Positions 34,543 to 45,184 of a stretch of DNA of 64,000 nt are shown in pieces. Source of the DNA: Streptomyces sp. CNQ-509. GTDB taxonomy: Bacteria; Actinomycetota; Actinomycetes; Streptomycetales; Streptomycetaceae. Both the position numbers and the translations under genes were made by a program. The DNA lies in contig NZ_CP011492.1 in NCBI RefSeq assembly GCF_001011035.1, positions 2,923,501 to 2,987,500 on the forward strand, read 5' to 3'. Below the pieces are notes generated by a model. That model worked only from the letters and a program-made list of their open reading frames with translations, was not told where the DNA came from and searched no databases. How positions within the stretch are numbered: the stretch's first letter is position 1; each line of letters starts with the position of its first letter.

Positions 34543-35451
34543 TCAATCCGCCATCTCCTCCGCCACGTACTTCCGCAGCCACGCGCGCAGGTCGGCACCG
34601 AGGTCCTCGCGCTCGCACGCGAGGCGGACGATCGCCCGGAGGTAGTCGCCGCGGTCGCCCGTGTCGTACCGCCGGCCCTTGAACACCACGCCGTGCACAG
34701 GGCTGTCGAGCGCCTCGTCCGTCGCCAGGCGCTGCAGGGCGTCGGTGAGCTGGATCTCGTTCCCCCGGCCGGGCTCCGTCGTGCGCAGCACGTCGAAGAC
34801 CGCCGGGTCGAGCACATAGCGGCCGATGACCGCATAGTTACTGGGCGCGTCGGCGGCGGCCGGCTTCTCGATCAGGCCGGTGACGCGCACCACGTCGCTG
34901 TCCGCGGTGGTCTCCACGGCCGCGCAGCCGTAGAGGTGGATCTGCTCCGGGTCGACCTCCATCAGCGCGATGACGCTGCCGCCCTGGTCGGCCTGGGCGC
35001 GCACCATGCGGGCCAGCAGCGGGTCGCGCGGGTCGATCAGGTCGTCGCCGAGGAGGACGGCGAACGGCTGGTCGCCGACGTGCTCGGCGGCGCAGAGCAC
35101 CGCGTGGCCCAGGCCGCGGGGGTCGCCCTGGCGGACGTAGTGGATGTTCGCCAGGTCGTTGGACTCCGCGACCTTGGCCAGGCGCCCGTCGTCGCCCTTC
35201 CTGCGCAGGGCCTCTTCCAGCTCGTGGTTGCGGTCGAAATGGTCTTCGAGCGGGCGCTTGTTCCGCCCGGTGATCATGAGGACGTCGGTGAGTCCGGCCG
35301 AGACGGCCTCCTCGACGACGTACTGGATCGCGGGCTTGTCCACGACGGGCAGCATCTCTTTCGGCGTCGCCTTGGTCGCCGGCAGGAAGCGGGTACCGAG
35401 GCCGGCGGCCGGGATGACAGCCTTGGTGATCCGAGTACGCGAAGAATCCAT
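34543..35451 (-). CDS. galU: UTP-glucose-1-phosphate uridylyltransferase
   Basis: 302 residues. Nucleotidyltransferase signature [20 protein letters not shown] followed by [20 protein letters not shown], then [13 protein letters not shown] (metal Asp), [20 protein letters not shown] and [14 protein letters not shown]. It forms UDP-glucose for cell-wall glycans and trehalose. TATGGT (35459-35464 on the minus strand) lies seven bases before ATG 35451, so the mRNA may be leaderless; ATG 35463 is the alternative start. Divergent from the 5-FTHF cyclo-ligase gene. Confidence 0.95.
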   Translation of the reverse strand: MDSSRTRITKAVIPAAGLGTRFLPATKATPKEMLPVVDKPAIQYVVEEAVSAGLTDVLMITGRNKRPLEDHFDRNHELEEALRRKGDDGRLAKVAESNDLANIHYVRQGDPRGLGHAVLCAAEHVGDQPFAVLLGDDLIDPRDPLLARMVRAQADQGGSVIALMEVDPEQIHLYGCAAVETTADSDVVRVTGLIEKPAAADAPSNYAVIGRYVLDPAVFDVLRTTEPGRGNEIQLTDALQRLATDEALDSPVHGVVFKGRRYDTGDRGDYLRAIVRLACEREDLGADLRAWLRKYVAEEMAD

Positions 35452-35481
35452 GTTCAGCACCATAAGGGTAGGTACGGACAA

Positions 35482-36159
35482 GTGGGCAGCGACCAGGCCA
35501 GAAAGGCGGCGTTGCGCCGCACCCTACTCGCGGCGCGGGCCGCCGTGCCGCCGGGTGAGGCCGAGGTGGCGGCGCGGCGGCTGGCCCGCCGGGCGCTGGA
35601 GCTGCCGGAGCTGGCGGGCGCGCGGACGGTCGCGGCGTACGTGTCGGTGGGGCGCGAACCGGGCACGCGCGAACTGCTGGAGGCCCTGCGGGCGCGCGGG
35701 ACGGCGGTGCTGCTGCCGGTGCTGCTGGCGGACGACGACCTGGACTGGGCGGAGTACGGCGGTCCCGGCGCGCTGCGGCCCGCCGGGCGCGGGCTGCTGG
35801 AGCCGGCCGGGCCGCGGCTGGGCACCGAGGCGGTGCGGGCGGCGGACGCGGTGCTGCTGCCGGGGCTGGCCGTCGACGGCCGGGGGCTGCGGCTGGGGCG
35901 CGGCGGCGGGTCGTACGACCGGGTGCTGGCGCGGCTGGCGGGCGGTGCCGGCGGCGGGGGTGCCGGCGGCGTGAGCCCCCGGCGTACGGGCGCGGAGACC
36001 GGCGCGCCCCCCGCCGATGCGCCGTCCGCCGCCGGGCCCGCCCTCGTCGTGCTCCTTTACGACGGCGAAGTCCTCGACCACGTACCGGCCGAGCCCCACG
36101 ACCGCCCGGTGACCGCCGCCGTGACGCCCTCCGCGGTGCACCGCTTCCCGCCTCCGTAG
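35482..36159 (+). CDS. 5-formyltetrahydrofolate cyclo-ligase
   Basis: 225 residues from GTG 35482 (VGSDQARKAALRRTLLAAR). Family motifs: RTVAAYVSVGREPGTRELLE, LLPVLLADDDLDWAEY, DAVLLPGLAVDGRGLRLGRG followed by GGSYDRVLARL (ATP/folate-binding loop), and C-terminal HDRPVTAAVTPSAVHRF. It converts 5-formyl-THF plus ATP to 5,10-methenyl-THF, recycling an inhibitory folate. A 40-residue Gly/Pro/Ala insert sits before the last strand. The 30-bp divergent gap to galU holds both promoters. Confidence 0.9.
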   Translation: MGSDQARKAALRRTLLAARAAVPPGEAEVAARRLARRALELPELAGARTVAAYVSVGREPGTRELLEALRARGTAVLLPVLLADDDLDWAEYGGPGALRPAGRGLLEPAGPRLGTEAVRAADAVLLPGLAVDGRGLRLGRGGGSYDRVLARLAGGAGGGGAGGVSPRRTGAETGAPPADAPSAAGPALVVLLYDGEVLDHVPAEPHDRPVTAAVTPSAVHRFPPP

Positions 36160-36184
36160 CCGCCGGGGCGCCGGCCCCGTCGCC

Positions 36185-38890
36185 TCACGGCGACAACGTC
36201 ATCGTGTCCTCAGCGGCCTCCTGCACCGCCTTGTCGGAGAACGCCCACTCGTACAGCTCGCCCTTCGCCCACGCCGTCGTCTGGTCCGTGTAGTTCGGGT
36301 GGAAGGCGTGCCCCGAGGCGCCGGAGAGGTTCACCCAGCCCGAGGCGTCGAGGTCCGCCAGGTCGACCACCATCCGCATCGACGGGACCCACAGCACGTC
36401 GTAGCCGCCCGCCGCGTTCCACCCGGTGGCGTTCACGGCGGCCTCGCCGCCGCTGAGGTTCCACGGGCCGCGGTTGAGCAGCCACTGCACGACGCCGGGT
36501 CCCTCGGTGCCCAGCGTCTGGTTGCGCAGCATCAGCCGGTGCAGCCGGCCCCAGGACCAGGTGTCGATGTCCTTGCCCAGCTCGGCGGTGAGCTCCCAGC
36601 GGGCGTCGTTCATGGCGTGCTCGAACAGCTCGTCGCGGTTCTCGTCGAGGGGCTCGCCGTCGCTGCCGGTGGTCTTCCACCAGCGGTTGTCCTCGTCCTT
36701 GAGGATGCTCCGCACGACCTCGTACCACCGGTCGCCGCCGTCCGGCTGGGCGGCGTCCGCGTCGCGCTCGCCGCACTCGCGGACGGTGGCGGGCCCGTCG
36801 GGGTTCGCGGCCGGGTTGGCGGGAGGCACGTGCAGGCACTCGCCGTCCGGGCGCAGCTCCTTGGGCATCTTGTCGCCGAAGGAGAGCTTGAGGATGTTGC
36901 GCCAGACGGCGTTGAAGTACGCGGCCGCGGAGGAGTCGGTGTCCTGGCTGTAGTCCCAGTCCTTCAGCAGGTCCTGGGCCTCGCGCACCATCGGGTCGTC
37001 GATCTCGATCTCCAGCAGCAGCGGAGTGAGGAGTTCGGCGATCTCGCTGTGGTTGTCGAGCTGCATGGTGCGCATGTCGTCGGGGGAGATCTTCCCGCCG
37101 TCCTCGATCTTCTCCTCGATGAGGCCGGAGATGCGGTGGCTGCGGGCGCCGTAGCCGGGATCGGTGGTCAGAAGATACGGGTAGTCCTTCTCGTCGACGA
37201 CGGCCTGGTTGGCGGTGACGATGTAGCCGCGGTCGGGGTTCAGCTCCCAGGGCAGCGCGTCGAAGGGGATGTAGCCGTCCCAGGAGTACGCCGGGTTCCA
37301 GCCGGGCGCGGGCAGGCTGCCGTCGCCGCTGCCGCGCTGCGGGATCCTGCCGGGTGCCTGGTAGCCGATGTTGCCGTCGGTGTCGGCGTAGACGAGGTTC
37401 TGGGAGGGGACGGCGAAGTCGCGGGCGGCCTGGCGGAACTCCTCGAAGTCCGCGGCCTTGTTGATGCCGAAGACGGCGTCCATGGTGCTGGACGGCTCCA
37501 GGGCGGTCCAGCGCAGCGAGACGGCGTAGCCGTCGCCGCGGTCGGGCGCGGAGTTGCCCACGGGGGCTTCCTTGCCCACCTCGGCCATGTCGTCGCTGCG
37601 GTCGGAGATCACGGGTCCGTTGCGCGTGGTGCGTACGGTGATGCGTTTGTCCTCGCCGCCCGCGACCTTGATCAGCTCCTCGCGGGTGCCGAACTCGCGC
37701 GTCTTCCCGTCGTACAGGTAGCCGTCGTCCTCGACCTTCTCCAGATACAGGTCGGCGACGTCGGCACCGAGGTTGGTCAGCCCCCAGGAGATGTCGGCGT
37801 TGTGACCTATGACGACGCCGGGCATGCCGGAGAAGGAGAAGCCGCTCACCTCGTACGGGCACTCGTCGCTGACCCGGGTGCACTGCAGGCCCATCTGGTA
37901 CCAGACGGAGGGGAGCTGCGCCGAGAGGTGCGGGTCGTTGGCGAGGAGGGGTTTCTCCGTGGTGGTCAGGTCACCGGAGACCACCCAGGAGTTGGAGCCG
38001 ATGCCGCTGCCGCTGGGGCCGAGGAGGGCGGGGATGTCGTCCATGGTCTGCGCCAGCGAGCCCATCTGGCTCCTGAGGCCCTCGGAGGCGGTGCTGTACG
38101 TGTTCTCCACCCCCTGCGCCCCGCCGGCGCTCTGCGGCTCGTAGCCGCCGGTGGTGGCGGTGCCGCCCTCCACGATGGGCTTGTTGCGCTTGTACGGGTA
38201 CGGCGGGTACAGGTCCGCGATCTCGCCCTCGTCGAAGCGCTGGGAGAGCAGCGAGCGATCTATCTCGTCCTCGACGTTGGCCCGCAGGTCCCACGCCATC
38301 GCCTTCAGCCAGGCGACGGAGTCGACGGGGGTCCACTTCTCCGGCTCGTAGTCGTTGACGAACCCCAGGGCGGCGTACTCCACGGACAGGCTGGAGCCGC
38401 TGTGGTCCGCGAGGTAGGCGTTGACCCCGTCGGCGTAGGCCCGCAGGTACTTCTTGGTCTCCCCCGAGAGCTCCTCGTCGTACTCCTTCTGCGCCACCTG
38501 CCGCCAGCCCAGCGTGCGCAGGAACTCGTCCGTCTCGACCTGGTCCTTGCCGAACATCTCCGACAGCCGGCCCGACGTCATGTGCCGGCGGACGTCCATC
38601 TCCCAGAAGCGGTCCTGCGCGTGCACGAAGCCCTGCGCACGGAAGAGGTCCTCGGCGCTGTCCCCGTAGAGCGTCGGCACCCCGCGGGCGTCGCGCTTGA
38701 CCGTGACCGGCGAGGCCAGGCCGGGAAGTTTGAGCGATCCGGTGGTCTGCGGGAAGGAGTCGCGCACCGTGCTGACGGTCCAGAACGCGGCGGCGCCGAC
38801 GCCCAGCACCAGCAGGGTGGCGAGCCCGATCGCGACGAAGATGAAGCGGCGCCTCTTGCCTGCCGTGCGGCCGTTCTCGTTGACGGGCAT
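36185..38890 (-). CDS. Penicillin acylase family (Ntn-hydrolase) membrane-anchored protein
   Basis: 901 residues. An N-terminal cytosolic basic segment and one membrane helix (FIFVAIGLATLLVLGVGAAA) anchor it outside the cell. The Ntn-hydrolase precursor then shows VTVKRDARGVPTLYGDSAED and LFRAQGFVHAQDRFWEMDVR in the alpha part. The self-cleavage site with nucleophile Ser near residue 299 is in GSNSWVVSGDLTTTEKPLLA, followed by ANDPHL. Relatives hydrolyse acyl-homoserine lactones, penicillins or lipopeptides. The substrate is unknown and exported autoprocessing is inferred. Confidence 0.9.
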   Translation of the reverse strand: MPVNENGRTAGKRRRFIFVAIGLATLLVLGVGAAAFWTVSTVRDSFPQTTGSLKLPGLASPVTVKRDARGVPTLYGDSAEDLFRAQGFVHAQDRFWEMDVRRHMTSGRLSEMFGKDQVETDEFLRTLGWRQVAQKEYDEELSGETKKYLRAYADGVNAYLADHSGSSLSVEYAALGFVNDYEPEKWTPVDSVAWLKAMAWDLRANVEDEIDRSLLSQRFDEGEIADLYPPYPYKRNKPIVEGGTATTGGYEPQSAGGAQGVENTYSTASEGLRSQMGSLAQTMDDIPALLGPSGSGIGSNSWVVSGDLTTTEKPLLANDPHLSAQLPSVWYQMGLQCTRVSDECPYEVSGFSFSGMPGVVIGHNADISWGLTNLGADVADLYLEKVEDDGYLYDGKTREFGTREELIKVAGGEDKRITVRTTRNGPVISDRSDDMAEVGKEAPVGNSAPDRGDGYAVSLRWTALEPSSTMDAVFGINKAADFEEFRQAARDFAVPSQNLVYADTDGNIGYQAPGRIPQRGSGDGSLPAPGWNPAYSWDGYIPFDALPWELNPDRGYIVTANQAVVDEKDYPYLLTTDPGYGARSHRISGLIEEKIEDGGKISPDDMRTMQLDNHSEIAELLTPLLLEIEIDDPMVREAQDLLKDWDYSQDTDSSAAAYFNAVWRNILKLSFGDKMPKELRPDGECLHVPPANPAANPDGPATVRECGERDADAAQPDGGDRWYEVVRSILKDEDNRWWKTTGSDGEPLDENRDELFEHAMNDARWELTAELGKDIDTWSWGRLHRLMLRNQTLGTEGPGVVQWLLNRGPWNLSGGEAAVNATGWNAAGGYDVLWVPSMRMVVDLADLDASGWVNLSGASGHAFHPNYTDQTTAWAKGELYEWAFSDKAVQEAAEDTMTLSP

Positions 38891-39047
38891 GCCTGTCCTT
38901 CTGGAGCCAGCGGAGCACTTGCTGGAGCAACCTTAGGCGCCCGGTCAAGGGGCTCCGAACGGCCCCTGCGCTGTCCCCCGAAGCAGCAGGCGGGCGGTCG
39001 CTCCGGGTAAATTCTCCGTCAAGGCGGATCAGACGAGAGGGAGAAAG

Positions 39048-40550
<1,503 letters not shown>

Positions 40551-40673
40551 GGTCGGGGTGGAATTCGTACGAACAGTTGTCTCTGTCTGATGCAGGGCCG
40601 GCGCGCCTGACCGGTGCGCACAGCGGACGGCCCTCGGTGCGCGGCACTACCAGGCAGCAGGAAGGACCGGGCC

Positions 40674-42062
40674 GTGTCGCGCCCGTCTCAGCCTCCGCCT
40701 CCGGGATCCCCTTCTCCTTCGCGATCCCCTTCGTCTTCGGCATCCCCTTCACCTTCGGGAACTCTCTCCGGTGCACCCGGCGCACGGCCCGGTTACCGTC
40801 AGTTGTTGCGCACGCCCGGGGCGCGGAGCTTCGTGTTCCCCGGCTTCGCCGCGCGGCAGCCGTTCGCGATGCTGACCATGAGCATCGTGCTGCTCGTGGA
40901 GCCCGCCTCCGGCTCGTACACCCTGGCCGGCACGGTGGCCGCCGCGGCGGGTCTGTCCATGGCGTTCTGCGCCCCCGTCAGCGGCAAGCTCACCGATCGC
41001 TACGGGCAGCGCACGGTACTGCTGCCGAGCGTGCTGCTGCACACCGCCGCGGTGGCCCTGCTGAGCGTGCTCGCGCTGGCGGGTGCGCCGGGGTGGGCGC
41101 TGGTGGCCGCGGCGGTGCCGACGGGTGCGTCCATACCCCAGATCGGGCCGATGGTGCGGGCCCGCTGGTCGCATCTCTTCGCCACCGGACCGGATCCGCG
41201 CTCCCCGCTGCAGCACACGGCGACGGCGTTCGAGTCGGTGACGGACGAGTTCACGTTCGTCGTCGGGCCGGTGCTCGCCGCGGCCCTGTGCACGGGGGTG
41301 CATCCGGCGGCGGGGCTGGCGGCGGAGGGAGTGCTGACGCTGGCCGGCGGGCTGCTGTTCGCGGCGCAGCGGCGGACGGCGCCGCCTGTGGGGCACGCGG
41401 ATCGCACGGGCCTGCCGCGCGGACGGCGGGCCTCCGCGCTGCGGGCGCCGGCGCTGCCGGTGCTGGTCGCGGCGTTCTTCGGGGTCGGCGCGGTCTTCGG
41501 CGGCATGCAGGTGTCGCTGACGGCGTTCAGCGAGTCGATCGGCCGCCCCGGGCTGAGCGGGGTCCTGTACGGGGTCTTCGCCGCCGGCAACATGCTCGCC
41601 GGGGTCGTCATCGGCATGGTCCACTTGCGCGGTCCGGCGCAGCGGCGCCTGCTCGTCGCGTACCCGCTGCTGGTCGCCACCGCCTCGGGGCTGTGGGCGG
41701 TCGCGGGTCTCGAGTCGGCGGCGGCGCTCGGCGGGCTCGGCCTCGCGGTGGGCGTGTGCATCGCACCGGCGCTGATCACGGGCTTCACGCTGGCGGACGC
41801 GCTGGTGCCCAGGGAGGCGCGCACGGAGGCGTTCACGTGGCTGACGGGTGCCGTCGCGCTGGGGCAGGCCGCGGCGACGACGGCGGCCGGTCGGCTGGCG
41901 GACGGCCCGGGCGCGAGGGCCGGGTTCCTCGTACCGCTGGCGGCGACCGCGCTCGCATGCGCCACACTGCTTCTGCTCCGGCGGTGGCTGCGGCCTGCGG
42001 ACAGCCACGGAGTGATCACGGTCCGTGCCGGCGGGCGCCTCGTACCGGCGCCGGTGGACTGA
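40674..42062 (+). CDS. MFS transporter
   Basis: 462 residues from GTG 40674 (AGGAAGG upstream). The N-terminal ~45 residues are Ser/Pro repeats encoded by imperfect copies of a CCTTC-rich unit, then 12 hydrophobic segments begin. Motif A appears as APVSGKLTDRYGQRTVLLPS. Later signatures include ASIPQIGPMVRARWSHLF, FESVTDEFTFVVGPVLAAAL and ITGFTLADALVPREARTEAF, which I associate with a conserved actinomycete MFS group of unknown substrate. The position beside fmdB is common in Streptomyces. Confidence 0.85.
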   Translation: MSRPSQPPPPGSPSPSRSPSSSASPSPSGTLSGAPGARPGYRQLLRTPGARSFVFPGFAARQPFAMLTMSIVLLVEPASGSYTLAGTVAAAAGLSMAFCAPVSGKLTDRYGQRTVLLPSVLLHTAAVALLSVLALAGAPGWALVAAAVPTGASIPQIGPMVRARWSHLFATGPDPRSPLQHTATAFESVTDEFTFVVGPVLAAALCTGVHPAAGLAAEGVLTLAGGLLFAAQRRTAPPVGHADRTGLPRGRRASALRAPALPVLVAAFFGVGAVFGGMQVSLTAFSESIGRPGLSGVLYGVFAAGNMLAGVVIGMVHLRGPAQRRLLVAYPLLVATASGLWAVAGLESAAALGGLGLAVGVCIAPALITGFTLADALVPREARTEAFTWLTGAVALGQAAATTAAGRLADGPGARAGFLVPLAATALACATLLLLRRWLRPADSHGVITVRAGGRLVPAPVD

Positions 42063-42092
42063 CGGGCGGGAATGCTGCATGATGAAGCGTCG

Positions 42093-42119
42093 TTAGCACT
42101 CAACAGTTGAGAGTGCCAG
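42093..42119 (+). promoter_or_regulatory. CIRCE-like HrcA operator upstream of fmdB
   Basis: TTAGCACTC-N9-GAGTGCCAG. The left arm is identical to the CIRCE consensus (TTAGCACTC-N9-GAGTGCTAA), the 9-bp spacer is exact, and the right arm matches 7 of 9. It ends ten bases before the fmdB GTG, a position that would block initiation when HrcA is bound. Confidence 0.85.
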
Positions 42120-42129
42120 GAGGAAGCAC

Positions 42130-42510
42130 GTGCCGACCTACCAGTACCAGTGCACCGAGTGCGGCAAGGGCCTCGAAGCGGTGCAGAAGTTCACCGACGA
42201 CGCGCTGACGGTGTGCCCCGCCTGCCAGGGGCGGCTGCGCAAGGTGTTCTCCGCGGTCGGCGTCGTCTTCAAGGGCTCCGGGTTCTACCGCACTGACAGC
42301 CGCAGCGGTTCCGGCTCGGGTTCCGGGGGATCGGGCTCCGGGTCGGGGTCGGGGTCGGGCGAGAAGAAGAGTTCCGAGTCGTCGGCCTCGTCCTCTTCGT
42401 CGTCCTCGTCTTCTTCCTCCTCGTCTTCGGGTTCGTCGTCTTCCTCGACGTCCTCGTCCTCTTCCTCCTCGTCGTCCTCCAAGTCGTCCAGCGGGACGTC
42501 CGCGGCCTGA
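42130..42510 (+). CDS. fmdB: FmdB family zinc-ribbon protein with polyserine tail
   Basis: 126 residues from GTG 42130 (AGGAGG upstream). The N-terminal zinc ribbon MPTYQYQCTECGKGLEAVQK has CxxC (residues 8-11), a second CPAC pair near 34, and RKVFSAVGVVFKGSGFYRTD completing the FmdB domain. The last ~65 residues are Gly/Ser then almost pure Ser, encoded by an A-poor TCC/TCG/TCT run. FmdB-like proteins are named for a putative regulator of methylotrophic genes; the real role is unclear. The CIRCE-like element implies heat-shock control by HrcA. Confidence 0.88.
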   Translation: MPTYQYQCTECGKGLEAVQKFTDDALTVCPACQGRLRKVFSAVGVVFKGSGFYRTDSRSGSGSGSGGSGSGSGSGSGEKKSSESSASSSSSSSSSSSSSSGSSSSSTSSSSSSSSSSKSSSGTSAA

Positions 42511-42547
42511 GCGCCGCCGGGCCCGGCGGCGCGGTTATCGTTGCGGC

Positions 42548-43396
42548 ATGGCTGAGGCAGCGGCAGTACAGGCAGAGATCGGCGTCATCGGGGGCTCCGG
42601 CTTCTACTCGTTCCTCGACGACGTCACGGAGATCGCCGTCGAGACACCGTACGGGCCGCCCAGCGACTCGCTGTTCCTCGGCGAGATCGCGGGGCGCCGC
42701 GTCGCGTTCCTGCCCCGGCACGGCCGCAAGCACCACATCCCGCCGCACCGGATCAACTACCGCGCCAACCTGTGGGCCTTGCGCTCCCTGGGCATACGGC
42801 AGGTACTGGGGCCGTGCGCCGTGGGCGGGCTGCAGCCGGAGCACGGGCCGGGCACGCTGCTCGTGCCGGACCAGATGGTGGACCGTACGAAGTCGCGCGC
42901 GCAGACGTACTACGACGGCGAGCAACTGCCCGACGGCGCCACGCCGAACGTCGTGCACGTGAGCCTCGCCGACCCCTACTGCCCCACCGGGCGCGGAGCC
43001 GCGCTGAAGGCCGCGCACGAGAGCGGCTGGGAGGCGGTCGACGGGGGGACGCTGGTCGTCATCGAGGGGCCGCGGTTCTCCACGCGGGCGGAGTCGGTGT
43101 GGCACCGGGCACAGGGGTGGGCCGTGGTCGGGATGACCGGGCACCCGGAGGCGGTGCTGGCGCGTGAACTGGAGCTCTGCTACACGTCGATGACACTGGT
43201 GACGGACCTGGACGCGGGCGCCGAGACGGGCGAGGGCGTCTCCCACGAGGAGGTGCTGGAGGTCTTCGCGGCGAACGTCGGGCGGCTGCGGGACGTGCTC
43301 TTCGACGCGGTGGGGCGGCTGCCGGCGACGGAGGACCGGAGCTGCCTGTGCGCGGGTGCGCTGGCAGGGCTGGACCCGGGGATCGAGCTGCCCTAG
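42548..43396 (+). CDS. mtnP: S-methyl-5'-thioadenosine phosphorylase
   Basis: 282 residues. Purine-phosphorylase signatures: IGVIGGSGFYSFLDD (phosphate loop), LPRHGRKHHIPPHRINYRAN, VDRTKSRAQTYYDG, VVIEGPRFSTRAES and GMTGHPEAVLARELELCYTS. It cleaves methylthioadenosine with phosphate for methionine salvage. TATCGT at 42536-42541, six bases before the ATG, suggests a leaderless mRNA. The acceptance of MTA over other nucleosides is by family resemblance only. Confidence 0.9.
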   Translation: MAEAAAVQAEIGVIGGSGFYSFLDDVTEIAVETPYGPPSDSLFLGEIAGRRVAFLPRHGRKHHIPPHRINYRANLWALRSLGIRQVLGPCAVGGLQPEHGPGTLLVPDQMVDRTKSRAQTYYDGEQLPDGATPNVVHVSLADPYCPTGRGAALKAAHESGWEAVDGGTLVVIEGPRFSTRAESVWHRAQGWAVVGMTGHPEAVLARELELCYTSMTLVTDLDAGAETGEGVSHEEVLEVFAANVGRLRDVLFDAVGRLPATEDRSCLCAGALAGLDPGIELP

Positions 43397-43448
43397 GGCG
43401 GTTCGCCCGGGGCCGCAGGGGCGGTCCCCCGGGGTGCGGGTGACGGGG

Positions 43449-43475
43449 TTATCCACAACCGGGGAGTTATCCACA
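43449..43475. other. Two direct DnaA-box-like sequences
   Basis: TTATCCACA at 43449-43457 and 43467-43475, same orientation, 18 bp apart, in the gap after mtnP. Both match the classical DnaA consensus. Two boxes are too few for an origin; a titration or regulatory site is possible. Confidence 0.6.
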
Positions 43476-43560
43476 GGCTGGAGCGGGGCGGGCGGTAATC
43501 GGGCAGAGTCGAGGGCGTCACGGAACGCGATCGACTCGTCACGAACAGGTGGTGACCGCC

Positions 43561-44496
43561 ATGTCCGCCCTGGCCCGCACTCTTCCCGGCCCTTCTCTGA
43601 CTTCTTCTCCCGGCGCCGAGGCCGGCTTGCGGTACGGCGTGCTGGGGGCCGGAGGCAACGGTGCCGCGGGGGCGGTGATTTCACGCGAGGGCGGCGGGGG
43701 CGCGGCGGAACCGGGTCCGTCGTCGGAGGCGGGACCGGGCTCGTTGCCGACGGCAGGGCTGGGCTCATTGCCGGCGGCGGGATCCGGCTCGTGGCCGCCG
43801 GCAGGACCGGGATCGTTGCCCCGTGGGGCGCCCCCGCCGGGCGGGGTGCCGGCCTTCGAGCCGCTGCGCCCGGCGCGCGGGGCGCGGCTGCGGCGGGCGC
43901 TGGCGAGCCGGCGGCGGCTGCTGGCCGCCCTGCTCGCGATGGCGGCGGCGGCCCTGGCCGCGGCGCCGCGCGGCGATACGGAAGACCCGCCGCCTGCCGC
44001 GGCGCCGGACGGCGCGGAGCGGGAGGGTCCCGGGGAGGTCACGGGACCGGCGGGCGAGGCGCGTGACGGGGGCGGTAGCGGGGAGGTGCTGGCGCCGGTG
44101 CGGATCGCGGACGCGGGGGTGGCCGGGCTGCTGGCGCCTGGCGATGTGGTGGACGTACTGGCCGTGGATGCCGACGACGGGGGCCCGGCGCGGGTCGTGG
44201 CGCGAGGGGCGCGGGTGGCCGAGATCCCGGGGGCGGCGGGGGCACCGGATGCGGAGCAGGGGGCGGATGCGCCGGGGGCCGCGGAGACGGCGGGAGCGAT
44301 GGGGTCGCCGGAGTCGAGAGAGGCGCCGGACGCGTCGGACTTGGCGGAGATCCCGGAGGTGGAGTTGCCGTCCGGCGCAGCGGGGCTGACGGGGTGGGAG
44401 GACGGGACGCTGGTCGTACTGTCCGTGCCGCGGTCCACGGCCACGGCACTGGCCGGTGCGGCGGCCGGCGAGCGGCTGGCGGTGACGCTGCGATGA
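43561..44496 (+). CDS. SAF/CpaB-RcpC-like membrane protein
   Basis: 311 residues, start ATG 43561 (GTG 43549 and 43552 are in frame too). A long Gly/Pro/Ala-rich N-terminus precedes a basic patch and one hydrophobic helix (RRRLLAALLAMAAAALAAAP). A SAF-like beta region follows (APVRIADAGVAGLLAPGDVV, DVLAVD, ARVVARGARVAEIPG), and the end GTLVVLSVPRSTATALAGAA followed by ERLAVTLR resembles CpaB/RcpC of Flp-pilus systems. In Streptomyces it sits beside mscL without other pilus genes, so its function is unknown. Probably anchored and facing outside. Confidence 0.72.
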   Translation: MSALARTLPGPSLTSSPGAEAGLRYGVLGAGGNGAAGAVISREGGGGAAEPGPSSEAGPGSLPTAGLGSLPAAGSGSWPPAGPGSLPRGAPPPGGVPAFEPLRPARGARLRRALASRRRLLAALLAMAAAALAAAPRGDTEDPPPAAAPDGAEREGPGEVTGPAGEARDGGGSGEVLAPVRIADAGVAGLLAPGDVVDVLAVDADDGGPARVVARGARVAEIPGAAGAPDAEQGADAPGAAETAGAMGSPESREAPDASDLAEIPEVELPSGAAGLTGWEDGTLVVLSVPRSTATALAGAAAGERLAVTLR

Positions 44497-44610
44497 CCAC
44501 ACTTGCGCGGATGGTCTCCGGCATGAGTGGGAGGATTGGACAGTCCTTCCGTATCTCTGCCATACCTTGCTGGGTCGGCCGCCCCGTCGAGAGTGAAGCG
44601 AGGAAGGACA

Positions 44611-45123
44611 TTGAGCACGCAGGACGCCGGGAGCACCTCGGAGAGTCAGGGCGTCATCGCCGGGTTCAAGCAGTTCCTGATGCGCGGGAACGTGATGGAA
44701 CTCGCGGTCGCCGTCGTCGTCGGCGCGGCGTTCACGAGCATCGTGAACGCGGTGGTCAAGGGCGTCATCAACCCCATCGTCGGTGTCTTCGGCTCGAAGA
44801 ACCTCGACAAGTACCACTCGTGCTTCAGCGATGTCTGCACGACGAGCCCGGAGGGCGAGGTCACCAAGGGCATCGCGATCCTGTGGGGCCCGGTGCTGAG
44901 CGCGACGCTGACGTTCGTCATGACGGCCGCCGTCGTGTACTTCGCGATGATCCTGCCGATGAACAAGCTCAGGGAGCGGCAGGCGGCGAAGGCGCCGGTG
45001 GCGGAGACCCCCGCGGAGGCCACGGAGATCGAACTGCTGACGCAGATCCGCGACGAGCTGGTGGCCCAGCGGAACGGCGAGACGCCGAACCGCGAAGGCG
45101 GCACGTTGCCGACGCCGAGGTAG
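44611..45123 (+). CDS. mscL: Large-conductance mechanosensitive channel MscL
   Basis: 170 residues from TTG 44611 with AGGAAGG upstream. MscL signatures: GFKQFLMRGNVMELAVAVVV with GAAFTSIVNAVVKGVINPIV (TM1 pore helix), a short extracellular loop containing CFSDVC, ILWGPVLSATLTFVMTAAVV (TM2), and a cytoplasmic helix (TEIELLTQIRDELVAQRN). It opens under membrane tension to release solutes in hypo-osmotic shock. The paired loop cysteines are unusual for E. coli MscL and might form a disulfide. Confidence 0.95.
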   Translation: MSTQDAGSTSESQGVIAGFKQFLMRGNVMELAVAVVVGAAFTSIVNAVVKGVINPIVGVFGSKNLDKYHSCFSDVCTTSPEGEVTKGIAILWGPVLSATLTFVMTAAVVYFAMILPMNKLRERQAAKAPVAETPAEATEIELLTQIRDELVAQRNGETPNREGGTLPTPR

Positions 45124-45184
45124 CGCGGGGGGCGGCCGCCCGGAAGCGGCGGGGTCGTCGTCACCGGGGCGGCCCCGTGCGGGG

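Noticed and set aside
42285..42482. Highly acidic antisense open frame opposite fmdB
   Set aside because: It is the exact complement of the serine-codon tract; Asp/Glu richness is a by-product of TCN codons read backwards.
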